NCBI GenBank assembly: GCA_016195115.1
Contig: JACQAI010000221.1
Location: 1-13,388 of the forward strand
Reading direction: 5' to 3'
DNA from: Pseudomonadota bacterium
GTDB taxonomy: Bacteria; Pseudomonadota; Alphaproteobacteria; Elsterales; Elsteraceae
DNA length: 13,388 nt
Below the pieces are notes generated by a model, which worked only from the letters and a program-made list of their open reading frames with translations, ran no database searches and was not told where the DNA came from. Positions 6,389-13,388 of the stretch are shown piece after piece (position 1 is the stretch's first letter; each line of letters begins with the position of its first letter). Both the position numbers and the translations under genes were made by a program.

Positions 6389-7585
6389 TCAGTCCACCTC
6401 CATCGCCGCGTCCTCGACCTGGACCCAGTTGTCCGGGTAGAAGCCGTTGAAGCGGCTGGCCAGCGCGTTCGAGTAAGCGCCGATGTGGCCGAACTCGATC
6501 CAGTCGCCCTCGCGCATGTCGACGGGCAGGCGCACCGGCGCCGGCAGTTGGTCGGTGTTGTCGCAGGTCGGGCCATAGATCGTGAAGTCGCCCATCTCGT
6601 CGGTGTCGGCCTCGCTGAGCCGGATGCGCCGCGCCGGAAAGCGCAGCCGCGCCGTCATGGTCTCCGACAGGCTGCCATAAACGCCGTCGTTGACGAACAG
6701 GCTGTCGCCCTTGCGCAGCTGCACCTGGACGACCAGCGACATGCCGGTGGCGACCAAGGCGCGTCCAGGCTCGCACATCAAGACGCAGTCGCGGCGCAGC
6801 TTGAGGTCGCGCAGCCCGTCCTCGATCTCGCCGATGAACTCGTCGAGCGGCGGCGCCTCGGCGCCGAGATAGGACGACGGGAAGCCGCCGCCGACGTCGA
6901 GATAGTGGATGTCGACCTTGGCGGCGTCGATGATCTCGCCGACGATGCCGAGCGCGGTGCGATAGGCGCGCGGCATCAGGCACTGCGAGCCGACGTGGAA
7001 CGCCATGCCGGCCTGGCAGCCTTCGCTGCGGATCGCCTGCAGGAGCTCGACCGCCTCGGCCGGCCGCGCGCCGAACTTGGCCGACAGGTCGTAAGCGGCG
7101 CCGGCCGACGGCGTAGCGATGCGCACCAGGATGGCGAGGCCCTCGCCGCCCGCCGAGTCGAGCACCTTGTAAAGCTCGTCCATGTGGTCGATCACGAAGT
7201 GCTCGACCGCGTAGACCTCGTCGGCGGTCTTGATCGCCGAGCGCGCCTTGACGGGGTGCATGAAGTAGCACTCGGCGTCGCGGAACAGCTCGCGCACCTG
7301 GGCGACCTCGGCGAGCGATGCGGTGTCGAAGTGCCGAATGCCCTCGTCGTAGAGCGCCTTCAGGATCAGGGGGTGCGGGTTGCATTTGACCGCGTAGAGC
7401 ACGCGGCCGGGGAACGCGTCGAGGAAGCGACGCGCTGCTGCTTTCACCTCGCGCTCGTGCACGCAATAGACGGGATAGCTGGGCTTGAGGGTGGCGACCA
7501 TCGCCGAAGCGTTCTGGTAGCGGCGCTGCGGCGGTCTGAGGCCGGCGCCGTTACCGTTGGGCTCGGCCGACACCTCCAACGCCAT
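6389..7585 (-). CDS. PLP-dependent ornithine/lysine-type decarboxylase (fold III)
   Basis: 398 residues of the eukaryotic-ODC/diaminopimelate-decarboxylase family, which decarboxylates a basic amino acid to a diamine (putrescine from ornithine, or cadaverine from lysine). Visible motifs with mouse ODC equivalents: PLP lysine Lys67 in YAVKCNPHP (Lys69), YDLSAKFG (166-172), His197 in FHVGSQ, DVGGGFP with the Gly loop 232-234, CEPGRALVA with Glu272, GPTCDNTDQ with catalytic Cys341 and Asp342 (Cys360/Asp361), and Tyr371 in HIGAYSNA. The residue aligned without gaps to substrate-binding Asp332 is Ala312, so specificity is uncertain. The ATG at 7585 is favoured over one at 7639 because GGGAGGT sits immediately upstream and the extra 18 residues look non-coding. 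It heads a two-gene unit with the alpha/beta hydrolase. Confidence 0.87.
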   Translation of the reverse strand: MALEVSAEPNGNGAGLRPPQRRYQNASAMVATLKPSYPVYCVHEREVKAAARRFLDAFPGRVLYAVKCNPHPLILKALYDEGIRHFDTASLAEVAQVRELFRDAECYFMHPVKARSAIKTADEVYAVEHFVIDHMDELYKVLDSAGGEGLAILVRIATPSAGAAYDLSAKFGARPAEAVELLQAIRSEGCQAGMAFHVGSQCLMPRAYRTALGIVGEIIDAAKVDIHYLDVGGGFPSSYLGAEAPPLDEFIGEIEDGLRDLKLRRDCVLMCEPGRALVATGMSLVVQVQLRKGDSLFVNDGVYGSLSETMTARLRFPARRIRLSEADTDEMGDFTIYGPTCDNTDQLPAPVRLPVDMREGDWIEFGHIGAYSNALASRFNGFYPDNWVQVEDAAMEVD

Positions 7586-7844
7586 GGTACCTCCCGTCAG
7601 CCTGGACGCGACAATGCGGCAACCGCTGGCGCGCTTCAATGATCGCGGCGGATCGTGACGATATTTTGTCGGACGAGGCCGCGTTTGCGGCGATTTCGTC
7701 CGAGTCGGCGATCACGCGGCGGTCGCGGCGCCGGGCATCGGGCGACGATTCCGCAGCCCCACCCGCCCGAATCGGCCACGTTGCATCCGCTGCCCGTGCG
7801 GGCTATCAACCAACGGCCAGCATCTAAGGTTCGGGAATTCTCGC
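7586..7844. promoter_or_regulatory. Divergent intergenic region, decarboxylase / CoA-transferase
   Basis: 259 bp between divergent starts, somewhat richer in A/T than the flanking genes. A weak plus-strand promoter candidate, TTGCAT (7781-7786), 17-nt spacer, TATCAA (7804-7809), would place a start about 30 nt before the CoA-transferase ATG. On the minus strand TTGAAG followed 17 nt later by CATTGT is weaker still. A small GCCCG-TG-CGGGC hairpin (7792-7803) falls in the plus-strand spacer. I saw no recognisable polyamine-responsive leader RNA. Confidence 0.3.
7589..7595 (-). promoter_or_regulatory. Ribosome binding site of the decarboxylase gene
   Basis: Minus-strand GGGAGGT (7595-7589) stands just before the ATG at 7585. 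It decides between two in-frame starts (7585 and 7639) in favour of the shorter protein. Confidence 0.65.
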
Positions 7845-8825
7845 ATGACCGCCTCAGGACCGCTCAGCGGCGTCACCGTCGTCGACATGACGCGCATCCT
7901 CGCCGGCCCCTACTGCACGTTGATGATGGCCGAGCTGGGGGCTCGCGTGATCAAGATCGAGCCGCCGAAAGGCGGCGACGACGCCCGCCAGTACGGCCCG
8001 TTCACCAACGGCAAGTCGACCTACTTCGTGTCGGTCAACCGCGGCAAGGAGTCGATCGCGCTCGATCTCAAGAGCGCCGGCGACAAGCAGATCTTCGAGG
8101 CGCTGCTCGGGCGCGCCGACGTGGTGGTTGAGAACTTCCGGCCCGGCACGATGGAGAAGCTCGGCTACGGCTGGGAGACCTTGCATCCGCGCTATCCGAA
8201 GCTGATCTACGCCGCGGCGTCGGGCTTCGGCCACACCGGCCCCTACTCCCATTACCCGGCCTACGACATGGTGGTGCAGGGCATCGGCGGCATCATGAGC
8301 GTGACCGGCGAGCCGGGCGGCGGGCTCACCCGCGTCGGCATGTCGATCGGCGACATCGGTGCCGGCCTCTACACGACCATCGCGGTCAACGCCGCGCTCT
8401 ACCATCGCGCGCAGACCGGCGAAGCCACCAAGGTCGACATCGGCATGTTCGACTGCCAGCTGGCGCTGCTCGAAAACGCGGTGATGCGCTACACCACCTC
8501 GGGCACGATTCCCGGCCCGATGGGCGCGCGCCATCCTTCGATCACGCCGTTCGAGGCGTACAAGACCAAGGACGGCAACCTGATCATCGCGGCCGGCAAC
8601 GACGCGATCTTCGTCAAGCTGTGCCGCGCCCTGGCGCGCCCCGATCTGGCCGACAACCCACAGTTCAAGACCAACGATTTGCGCAACACCAACAACCGCA
8701 CGCTGGCCACCGAGATCGAGAAGGAGCTGGCGAAGGACACCACCCACGGCTGGATGGCGGTGCTCGAGAAAGCCGACGTGCCGTCATCCTGCGCTGGCTG
8801 TTCCGCGGCGGCGCCGGACTCCTGA
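7845..8825 (+). CDS. CaiB/BaiF-type (family III) CoA-transferase, C-terminally truncated
   Basis: Family III enzymes move CoA between acids through a mixed anhydride on a conserved Asp. The sequence runs MTASGPLSGVTVVDMTRILAGPYC, ARVIKIEPPKGGDDAR, ENFRPGTMEKLGYGW, SGFGHTGPY, then RVGMSIGDIGAG with the probable catalytic Asp170 (Asp169 in formyl-CoA transferase). ITPFEAYKTKDGNLIIAAGND follows. Genuine family sequence stops at LEKADVP (residue 313). The last 13 residues (SSCAGCSAAAPDS) are out-of-frame translation of the start of the next gene. Family members are about 390-410 residues and continue with CGPIN...DPQV and a C-terminal half-domain, so about 80-90 residues are missing and activity is doubtful. 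The usual interlocked-ring dimer needs this region. The substrate acids cannot be named. Confidence 0.88.
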   Translation: MTASGPLSGVTVVDMTRILAGPYCTLMMAELGARVIKIEPPKGGDDARQYGPFTNGKSTYFVSVNRGKESIALDLKSAGDKQIFEALLGRADVVVENFRPGTMEKLGYGWETLHPRYPKLIYAAASGFGHTGPYSHYPAYDMVVQGIGGIMSVTGEPGGGLTRVGMSIGDIGAGLYTTIAVNAALYHRAQTGEATKVDIGMFDCQLALLENAVMRYTTSGTIPGPMGARHPSITPFEAYKTKDGNLIIAAGNDAIFVKLCRALARPDLADNPQFKTNDLRNTNNRTLATEIEKELAKDTTHGWMAVLEKADVPSSCAGCSAAAPDS

Positions 8826-11167
8826 TCGTGGTCGTGGCCGGCAGCGCCATCGGCTATGCTTGGCTGCGCACCAGCCTGCCGCAAACGCGCGGCCGCCTCG
8901 CGCTGCCCGGTCTGCACAGCGAGGTCGCGGTGTATCGCGATCAAGACGGCGTGCCGCACATCTTCGCCGCCAACGACGACGACGCCTACGTCGCGCTGGG
9001 CTTCGTCCACGCCCAGGACCGCCTGTTCCAGATGGACTTCCAGCGCCGGCTCGGCGCCGGACGGCTGGCCGAGGTCGTCGGCGCCAGCGCCGTCGGCATC
9101 GATCGCACGATGCGCACGCTCGGCCTCTACCGCGCCGCCGAGGCGTCGCTCGAAGGCTTGGGCCCGGAGGTCCGCCGCGCGCTCGATGCCTATGCGCGCG
9201 GGGTCAACGCGTTTCTCGAGACCCGGGGCGGCGCGCTGCCGCCCGAGTACTATGTGCTACGGAGCGAGCCCGAGCCGTGGCGACCAGCCGACTCGCTGGT
9301 CTGGGGTCGGCTGATGGCCCTGACACTCAGCGGCAACTGGCGCGGCGAAGCGCTGCGCGCGCGCCTCTCGATGCGCCTGTCGGCCCAGCAGCTTGAAGAT
9401 TGGTACGGCGAGCCGAACGCCGCCGGCGCGATCACGTTGCCGGCGACGATCGAGAAGTCGCAGGCGACCGACGACCTGTTCGCACGCACCCTGGCGGCGC
9501 TGCCCGAGGCGATCCGACCGCGCCTGGCGTCCAACGTGTGGGTGGTCGACGGCCGCCACACCAAGAGCGGCCAGCCGATCCTGGCCAACGATCCGCATCT
9601 CGGCTTCGGCGCGCCGGGCGTGTGGTACCTGGCGCGCATCACCACGCCGACCCTGGCGCTGGCCGGCGCCACCGTCGCCGGCGTGCCGTTTCATCTGCTG
9701 GCACAGAACCCGCGCATCGCCTGGGGTATGACGACCACCGGCGCCGACACCCAGGATCTGTTCATCGAGCGCCTGGCGCCCGACGACCGTGACGCCTATG
9801 AGACACCCGAGGGCACCGAGCCGTTCGTCAAGCGTACCGAGACGATCCGCGTGCGCGGCGCCGACGATCTTGCCGTGACCGTGCGCGAGACACGCCACGG
9901 GCCGGTGATCTCCGACGCCGAGACCTCGGCCGCGGCGGTCGCCCGCGACCGCACCGTGGTCGCCCTGGCAACGACCGCGCTGCGGCCCAACGATCGCACC
10001 GCCGAAGCGCTTTATTGGCTCAATCGTGCGAGCGGCTGGGACGAGTTCACCAGCGCGCTCACCCGCTTCGAGGCGCCGATCCAGAACGTGTTCTACGCCG
10101 ACCGAGGCGGCGCCATCGGCATGATGGCGCCCGGGCTGATCCCGCTGCGCCGCTCGGGCAACGGTTTCGTGGCGGCGCCCGGTTGGGACGATCGCGCCGC
10201 ATGGGACGGCTTCGTCGCGTTCGACGAGCTACCCCGCCGGCTCGGCCCGGTCGACGGGCTGCTCGTCAATGCCAACAACCGGCTGGTCGGCGACGACTAT
10301 CCGCACTTCATCAGCCGCGACTGGGATGCACCCTACCGCGCCGAGCGCATCCTCGAAGTCCTCCGGGAGACGCGCGAGCAGACCGTGGCGAGCCACCAGG
10401 CGCTCCAGCTCGACATCGTGTCGCCGATGAGCGCGGAGCTCCTGCCCCTGATGCTGGCGCACGCCGGCCGCAGCGAGCGTACCGCACGTGCGCTCCGCAT
10501 GCTGGCGTCGTGGGACGGCCGCATGGACCGCGAGCGGCCGGAGCCGCTGATCTTCGTCACCTGGCTGCGCGAGCTCGATCGCAACCTGTTCGCCGACGAG
10601 CTCGGCGACATGTTTGCGCAACTGTGGGATCTCCATCCGCGGCTGATCGCGCGCACCCTGCGCGACGAGACCGCCTGGTGCGATGACATCGGAACCGCCG
10701 ACGTCGAGACCTGCGCGACCCAGGTGGCGCGCGCGCTCGACCAGGCGCTCGATGCGCTCGAGCAACGGCACGGCGCCGATCCGACGCGCTGGCGCTGGGG
10801 CGACGCGCACCTGGCCCGGCACGACCACGCGATCTTCACACGGATCCCGGTGCTGCGCGACCTCGCCGATCTCGTCATCGCGGCCGATGGCGGCAACGAT
10901 ACGGTCAATCGCGGCGCCATGCGGGTCGCCAATGCGCGCGAGCCGTTCGCCGACGTCCATGGCGCCGGCTATCGCGCAGTCTACGACCTCGCCGATGCCG
11001 CCGCCTCGCGGTTCGTGATCGCGACCGGCCAGTCGGGCAATCCGTTGTCGGTGCACTATCGCGACTTTCTGCAGCGCTGGCGCGACGGTCACAGCCGCGC
11101 GATCGCCGGCAGCCCTGCCGAGCTGACGGCGGCCGGCGCCGAGCTCTTGACCCTCGTGCCACAATAG
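8783..11167 (+). CDS. Penicillin-acylase-type (S45) Ntn hydrolase, start codon lost
   Basis: Secreted or periplasmic amidase precursor of the penicillin/AHL-acylase family, which is matured by autocleavage into alpha and beta chains. Family sequence begins at about 8783 with VILRWLFRGGAGLLIVVVAG (signal anchor). It proceeds through RDQDGVPHIFAANDDDAYVALGFVHAQDRLFQMDFQRR (alpha chain) to the cleavage site ending LAS-Asn-Val-Trp. There Ser (codon 9530-9532, residue 250 counted from 8783) would become the N-terminal nucleophile of the beta chain. Later landmarks are ANDPHLGF, GVPFHLLAQNPRIAWGMTTTGADTQDLF, RHGPVI, NANNRL (conserved catalytic Asn region), GGNDTVNRG and TGQSGNPLSVHYRD. About 794 residues, normal for the family. 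No ATG precedes the signal anchor: the first in-frame GTG codons (8828, 8834) lie inside the hydrophobic core, and the GTG at 8621 belongs to a shadow frame of the CoA-transferase. The original start was apparently lost in a deletion. The substrate (acyl-homoserine lactone, beta-lactam or other amide) cannot be decided. Confidence 0.88.
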   Translation, partial: VILRWLFRGGAGLLIVVVAGSAIGYAWLRTSLPQTRGRLALPGLHSEVAVYRDQDGVPHIFAANDDDAYVALGFVHAQDRLFQMDFQRRLGAGRLAEVVGASAVGIDRTMRTLGLYRAAEASLEGLGPEVRRALDAYARGVNAFLETRGGALPPEYYVLRSEPEPWRPADSLVWGRLMALTLSGNWRGEALRARLSMRLSAQQLEDWYGEPNAAGAITLPATIEKSQATDDLFARTLAALPEAIRPRLASNVWVVDGRHTKSGQPILANDPHLGFGAPGVWYLARITTPTLALAGATVAGVPFHLLAQNPRIAWGMTTTGADTQDLFIERLAPDDRDAYETPEGTEPFVKRTETIRVRGADDLAVTVRETRHGPVISDAETSAAAVARDRTVVALATTALRPNDRTAEALYWLNRASGWDEFTSALTRFEAPIQNVFYADRGGAIGMMAPGLIPLRRSGNGFVAAPGWDDRAAWDGFVAFDELPRRLGPVDGLLVNANNRLVGDDYPHFISRDWDAPYRAERILEVLRETREQTVASHQALQLDIVSPMSAELLPLMLAHAGRSERTARALRMLASWDGRMDRERPEPLIFVTWLRELDRNLFADELGDMFAQLWDLHPRLIARTLRDETAWCDDIGTADVETCATQVARALDQALDALEQRHGADPTRWRWGDAHLARHDHAIFTRIPVLRDLADLVIAADGGNDTVNRGAMRVANAREPFADVHGAGYRAVYDLADAAASRFVIATGQSGNPLSVHYRDFLQRWRDGHSRAIAGSPAELTAAGAELLTLVPQ

Positions 11168-11173
11168 CCGGCG

Positions 11174-12418
11174 ATGCCCCGTACCCGCGCCGCCGGTCCG
11201 CCCGATCTCGCCGCCGTTCGCCGCGCCGCCGAACGCCTGGCCGGCGCCGTGCTGCGCACGCCCACCGTGACGGCGCCGGCGCTCGGCGCGGCGCTCGGGC
11301 TCGAGGTCGCGCTCAAGCTCGAGACCCTGCAGCGTACCGGTTCGTTCAAGGAGCGCGGCGCGCTCAACAAGCTCACCGAGCTGACGCGCGCGCAGGCCAA
11401 GGCCGGCGTGATCGCGGCCTCGGCCGGCAATCACGCCCAGGGCCTGGCCTACCACGCCCAGCGCCTCGGCATTCCGGCGACCATCGTGATGCCCGCCCAG
11501 ACGCCGTTCGTGAAAGTCGAGCGCACCGCGTCGTTCGGGGCGCGCGTGCTGCTGATCGGCGACGACTTCAGTGCCACCGAGGCCGCCGCGGCGGCGCGCG
11601 CCAAGGCCGAGGGCCTCACCATAGTCCATCCCTACGACGACCCGGCGGTGATCGCCGGCCAAGGCACGATCGCGCTCGAGATGCTCGCCGATCTGGCGGC
11701 GCTCGACACGCTGGTCGTGCCGATCGGCGGCGGCGGCCTGATCGCCGGCATGGCGCTCGCCGCCAAGGCGCTGAAGCCGTCGATCCGCGTGATCGGCGTC
11801 CAGGTCGACGCTTATGCCGCAATGGCGGCGGCGGTGCGCGGCACCAAGCCGCGCTTCGGCACCGCGACATTGGCCGAGGGCATCGCGGTCAAACGCCCCG
11901 GCAAGCTGACCTTGCCGGTGGTCAAGCGCCTGGTCGACGACATCGTCGTGGTCTCCGAGGCGCGCATCGAGGAGGCGATCGAGCTCCTGATCGACAGCCA
12001 GAACCTGGTCGTCGAGGGCGCCGGCGCCGCCGGCGTCGCGGCGCTGATCGATCAACCCAAGCGATTTCGCGGTCGCGCCGTCGGCACCGTGCTGTGCGGC
12101 GCCAACATCGATCGACGCGTGCTGGCATCGGTCCTGATGCGCGGCATGGCGCGCGACGGCCGCCTGATCCGGCTGCGCGCCGAGATCGGCGATACGCCCG
12201 GCATGCTGGCGCGGCTGGCGCGGGTGATCGGCGACGCCGGCGGCAACATCGTCGAGATCACGCACCAGCGCCTGCTGCTCGACGTACCGGTGAAGTCCGC
12301 CGAGGTCGACGTCATCATCGAGACGCGCGGCCGTACCCACATCGGCGGCATCATGGCGGCGCTCAAGGCCGCCGGCATCGCGATCCAGCTCGATCCCTAC
12401 GGCGCCCAGGGCACATGA
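11174..12418 (+). CDS. ilvA: Threonine ammonia-lyase (threonine dehydratase) with ACT domain
   Basis: Converts L-threonine to 2-oxobutyrate and ammonia, the entry to isoleucine synthesis. The 414 residues contain a fold-II PLP domain: Lys59 in TGSFKERGA, the substrate loop SAGNHAQG (83-90) and the phosphate-binding GGGGL (185-189). A single ACT domain follows at about 331-405 (IRLRAEIGDTPGMLARLARVIGDAGGNIVEITHQR). One ACT domain and about 400 residues match the short form common in alphaproteobacteria; the long E. coli IlvA has a doubled regulatory region. The ACT domain suggests allosteric control by a branched-chain amino acid (inference). The ATG lies 6 nt after the acylase stop, with no clear Shine-Dalgarno, so translation may be coupled. 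A catabolic role or serine dehydratase activity is possible. Confidence 0.92.
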   Translation: MPRTRAAGPPDLAAVRRAAERLAGAVLRTPTVTAPALGAALGLEVALKLETLQRTGSFKERGALNKLTELTRAQAKAGVIAASAGNHAQGLAYHAQRLGIPATIVMPAQTPFVKVERTASFGARVLLIGDDFSATEAAAAARAKAEGLTIVHPYDDPAVIAGQGTIALEMLADLAALDTLVVPIGGGGLIAGMALAAKALKPSIRVIGVQVDAYAAMAAAVRGTKPRFGTATLAEGIAVKRPGKLTLPVVKRLVDDIVVVSEARIEEAIELLIDSQNLVVEGAGAAGVAALIDQPKRFRGRAVGTVLCGANIDRRVLASVLMRGMARDGRLIRLRAEIGDTPGMLARLARVIGDAGGNIVEITHQRLLLDVPVKSAEVDVIIETRGRTHIGGIMAALKAAGIAIQLDPYGAQGT

Positions 12419-12602
12419 CCGCTACGGGCGCAAGCTACACGTACCCGGGGAGGCTTCACATCACGGTGGCCCTTGCGGACGCAACGGCGAGCCCGCGCGG
12501 CCGGTTCCGCCGACCGCGACACCGCCGGCCCTGGCGCAATTCCTGCACGGCCGTTACCGTGTCCCGAGCGCAAGCCTGACCGTCCCGATCGACGCCGTCG
12601 CG
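12419..12602. other. Intergenic region upstream of the PAS protein
   Basis: 184 bp between the ilvA stop and the PAS-gene ATG. A strong GGGGAGG at 12447-12453 is present, but the nearest GTG (12466) is 12 nt away and opens only a 38-codon frame of low-complexity Arg/Pro. I see no convincing promoter, hairpin terminator or conserved RNA, so the PAS gene may be read from its own weak promoter or by read-through. Confidence 0.4.
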
Positions 12603-13274
12603 ATGCCGACCCATCTCTTCGCCGCCCCCGATTTCCTGGGCCTCCTGCGATTCTGGGACGAGCAACGCGGCGCGCGCGCCCTGCCCGAATGGGACGGCGG
12701 ACTGACCGGGATTCCCACGGCGCTGCTGGCGAACTTGATCATCCTCGACGGCACGCCGCCGGTCTATCGCTACCAGGGCGCTGAGGTGGCGCGCCGCTGG
12801 GGCGGCGACCCGACCGGCCGGCCGATGTTCGAGGTGCTCCAGGGCGGACACGCACGCTACATCCGCTCGCTCTACGCCGACACGGTCGCGCGCGCCCTGC
12901 CGATCTTCTCGGCCGCGGTGTTCCAGACCGACGACTTCAACATGATCATGACGGGCCGCCTGAGCACGCCGTTCACGCGGCCCGGCGCCACCGAGGTGAG
13001 CGTCATCATGTCGGTGCAGCTGTTCGGCGGCGGCGACGAGATCCTGACGGCAGTCGGCCGCCGCGGCGGCGTCCACGAGATCCGGCGCGATCTGATCGCC
13101 ATGGTGCCGGAGCTGTGCGACCGGCTCGAGGGCGCCGGTCGCTACTATCGGCTCGCGCACGGCACCCATCATCGCGACATCGCGCACGCGATGGAGACCG
13201 TCGCGCGCGAGCTGTCGGGCAGCGCCCTGGTGTCGCTCGCCTGCTTGCCCGAGGACCGCGCCGCGCCAGCCTAG
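12603..13274 (+). CDS. PAS_5-like sensor-domain protein
   Basis: 223 residues. The N-terminal pattern (LLRFWDEQRGARALPEWDGGLTGIP, about residues 14-38), followed by ANLIILDGTPPVYRYQGAEVARRWGGDPTGRP (43-74), resembles the alphaproteobacterial PAS_5 family. In that family a short helix bearing the W-x-x-x-R-x-x-x-x-P signature leads into a small PAS fold. The middle part (GRLSTPFTRPGATEVSVIMSVQLF, about 117-140) fits the later strands of the fold. The C-terminal ~80 residues (from about 144) contain no recognisable kinase, cyclase or DNA-binding motif, so this looks like a single-domain sensor or adaptor. The ligand is unknown. There is no clear Shine-Dalgarno. The stop overlaps the stop of the convergent cupin gene. 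Confidence 0.68.
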   Translation: MPTHLFAAPDFLGLLRFWDEQRGARALPEWDGGLTGIPTALLANLIILDGTPPVYRYQGAEVARRWGGDPTGRPMFEVLQGGHARYIRSLYADTVARALPIFSAAVFQTDDFNMIMTGRLSTPFTRPGATEVSVIMSVQLFGGGDEILTAVGRRGGVHEIRRDLIAMVPELCDRLEGAGRYYRLAHGTHHRDIAHAMETVARELSGSALVSLACLPEDRAAPA

Positions 13275-13388
13275 CCCGTGGGTTCCTTGTAGTTGACGAT
13301 GCGCTGGCCGTGGGCGTGGATGCCGAAAGTCACCAGCGGCCGATCGCCGATTGCGCGGAAGGCGTGCTTGACGTTCGGCGGCACGACG
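13271..13388 (-). CDS. Cupin-domain protein, C-terminal end (cut by window edge)
   Basis: 38 residues plus the stop are visible on the minus strand: VVPPNVKHAFRAIGDRPLV, then TFGIHAHGQRIVNYKEPTG. The P-P-x-x-x-H-x-F-x-x-x-G pattern is the second conserved motif of the cupin barrel, with its metal-binding His, followed by a final strand. The N-terminal part lies beyond the window, so the subfamily and function cannot be assigned. Its TAG (13273-13271) shares the CTAG palindrome with the stop of the convergent PAS gene. Confidence 0.65.
   Translation of the reverse strand, partial: VVPPNVKHAFRAIGDRPLVTFGIHAHGQRIVNYKEPTG

Noticed and set aside
6387..7466. Open frame extending the alpha/beta hydrolase upstream by 360 codons
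   Set aside because: The extension is Arg-rich shadow translation of the decarboxylase gene. The hydrolase match starts just after GTG 6386, which has a Shine-Dalgarno.
7792..7803. GCCCG-TG-CGGGC hairpin as a terminator or riboswitch element
   Set aside because: The stem is only 5 bp with a 2-nt loop and no T run follows. Such short palindromes are frequent in GC-rich DNA.
8621..8782. GTG at 8621 as the acylase start
   Set aside because: The 54 extra residues are a shadow of CoA-transferase codons in another frame, and no signal anchor would be at the N-terminus.
10229..12340. 703-codon open frame on the minus strand opposite the acylase and ilvA
   Set aside because: Its translation is low-complexity His/Arg/Asp/Gly-rich with no family motif. 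The plus-strand genes carry clear catalytic motifs throughout. Long antisense frames are expected at this GC content.
12447..12579. Small gene behind the GGGGAGG at 12447-12453
   Set aside because: The nearest start (GTG 12466) is 12 nt away, and the 37-residue product is Arg/Pro low complexity without recognisable features.
1..13388. Mobile elements, CRISPR arrays, tRNA/rRNA genes, defence or biosynthetic clusters
   Set aside because: Reading both strands, I saw no transposase or integrase motifs, terminal inverted repeats, regularly spaced repeats, or RNA-gene signatures. The genes are typical housekeeping and catabolic families.

Overview
This 13.4 kb window has very high GC and strong third-position G/C bias. 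It looks like an ordinary chromosomal stretch of an alphaproteobacterium, plausibly Rhodospirillales- or Reyranella-like (inference). The pointers are a magnesium-type HemB, a PAS_5-like regulator, a eukaryote-like fold-III ornithine decarboxylase, and densely packed genes with ATGA/GTGA-type overlaps. I see no RNA gene, insertion sequence, CRISPR array, phage gene or plasmid gene.

Left arm (1-3195, minus strand): a three-gene transcription unit, read right to left. It starts with an 11-TM DUF4153-type membrane protein. This is coupled through a GTGA overlap to 3-hydroxyisobutyryl-CoA hydrolase, which is coupled through an ATGA overlap to 3-hydroxyisobutyrate dehydrogenase (mmsB, cut by the window edge). 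The last two catalyse consecutive steps of valine catabolism. The hydrolase is broken near its N-terminus by a frameshifting loss of about 28 nt.

Middle (3196-5539, plus strand): a 139-bp divergent intergenic region carries a good sigma70-like promoter facing hemB. After hemB come a tiny lipoprotein and a secreted, cysteine-containing YHYH-domain protein with a proline-rich tail.

Centre (5556-7585, minus strand): a PLP-dependent ornithine/lysine-type decarboxylase is followed, 2 nt downstream, by an alpha/beta hydrolase. They probably form a two-gene operon. The residue aligned with the substrate-binding Asp332 of mouse ODC appears to be Ala.

Right arm (7845-13274, plus strand): a CaiB/BaiF-type CoA-transferase, a penicillin-acylase-type Ntn hydrolase, threonine ammonia-lyase (ilvA) and a PAS-domain protein. 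The CoA-transferase lacks its C-terminal part and the acylase lacks its start codon. Both defects meet at one point (about 8783), which indicates a deletion joining the two genes. A cupin gene enters from the right edge on the minus strand and shares the CTAG stop palindrome with the PAS gene.

I did not find a convincing new defence system, mobile system or biosynthetic system. The most notable signals are the two coding-disrupting deletions (genome erosion or assembly error), the decarboxylase with an altered substrate pocket coupled to a hydrolase, and the HemB-linked lipoprotein/YHYH pair.
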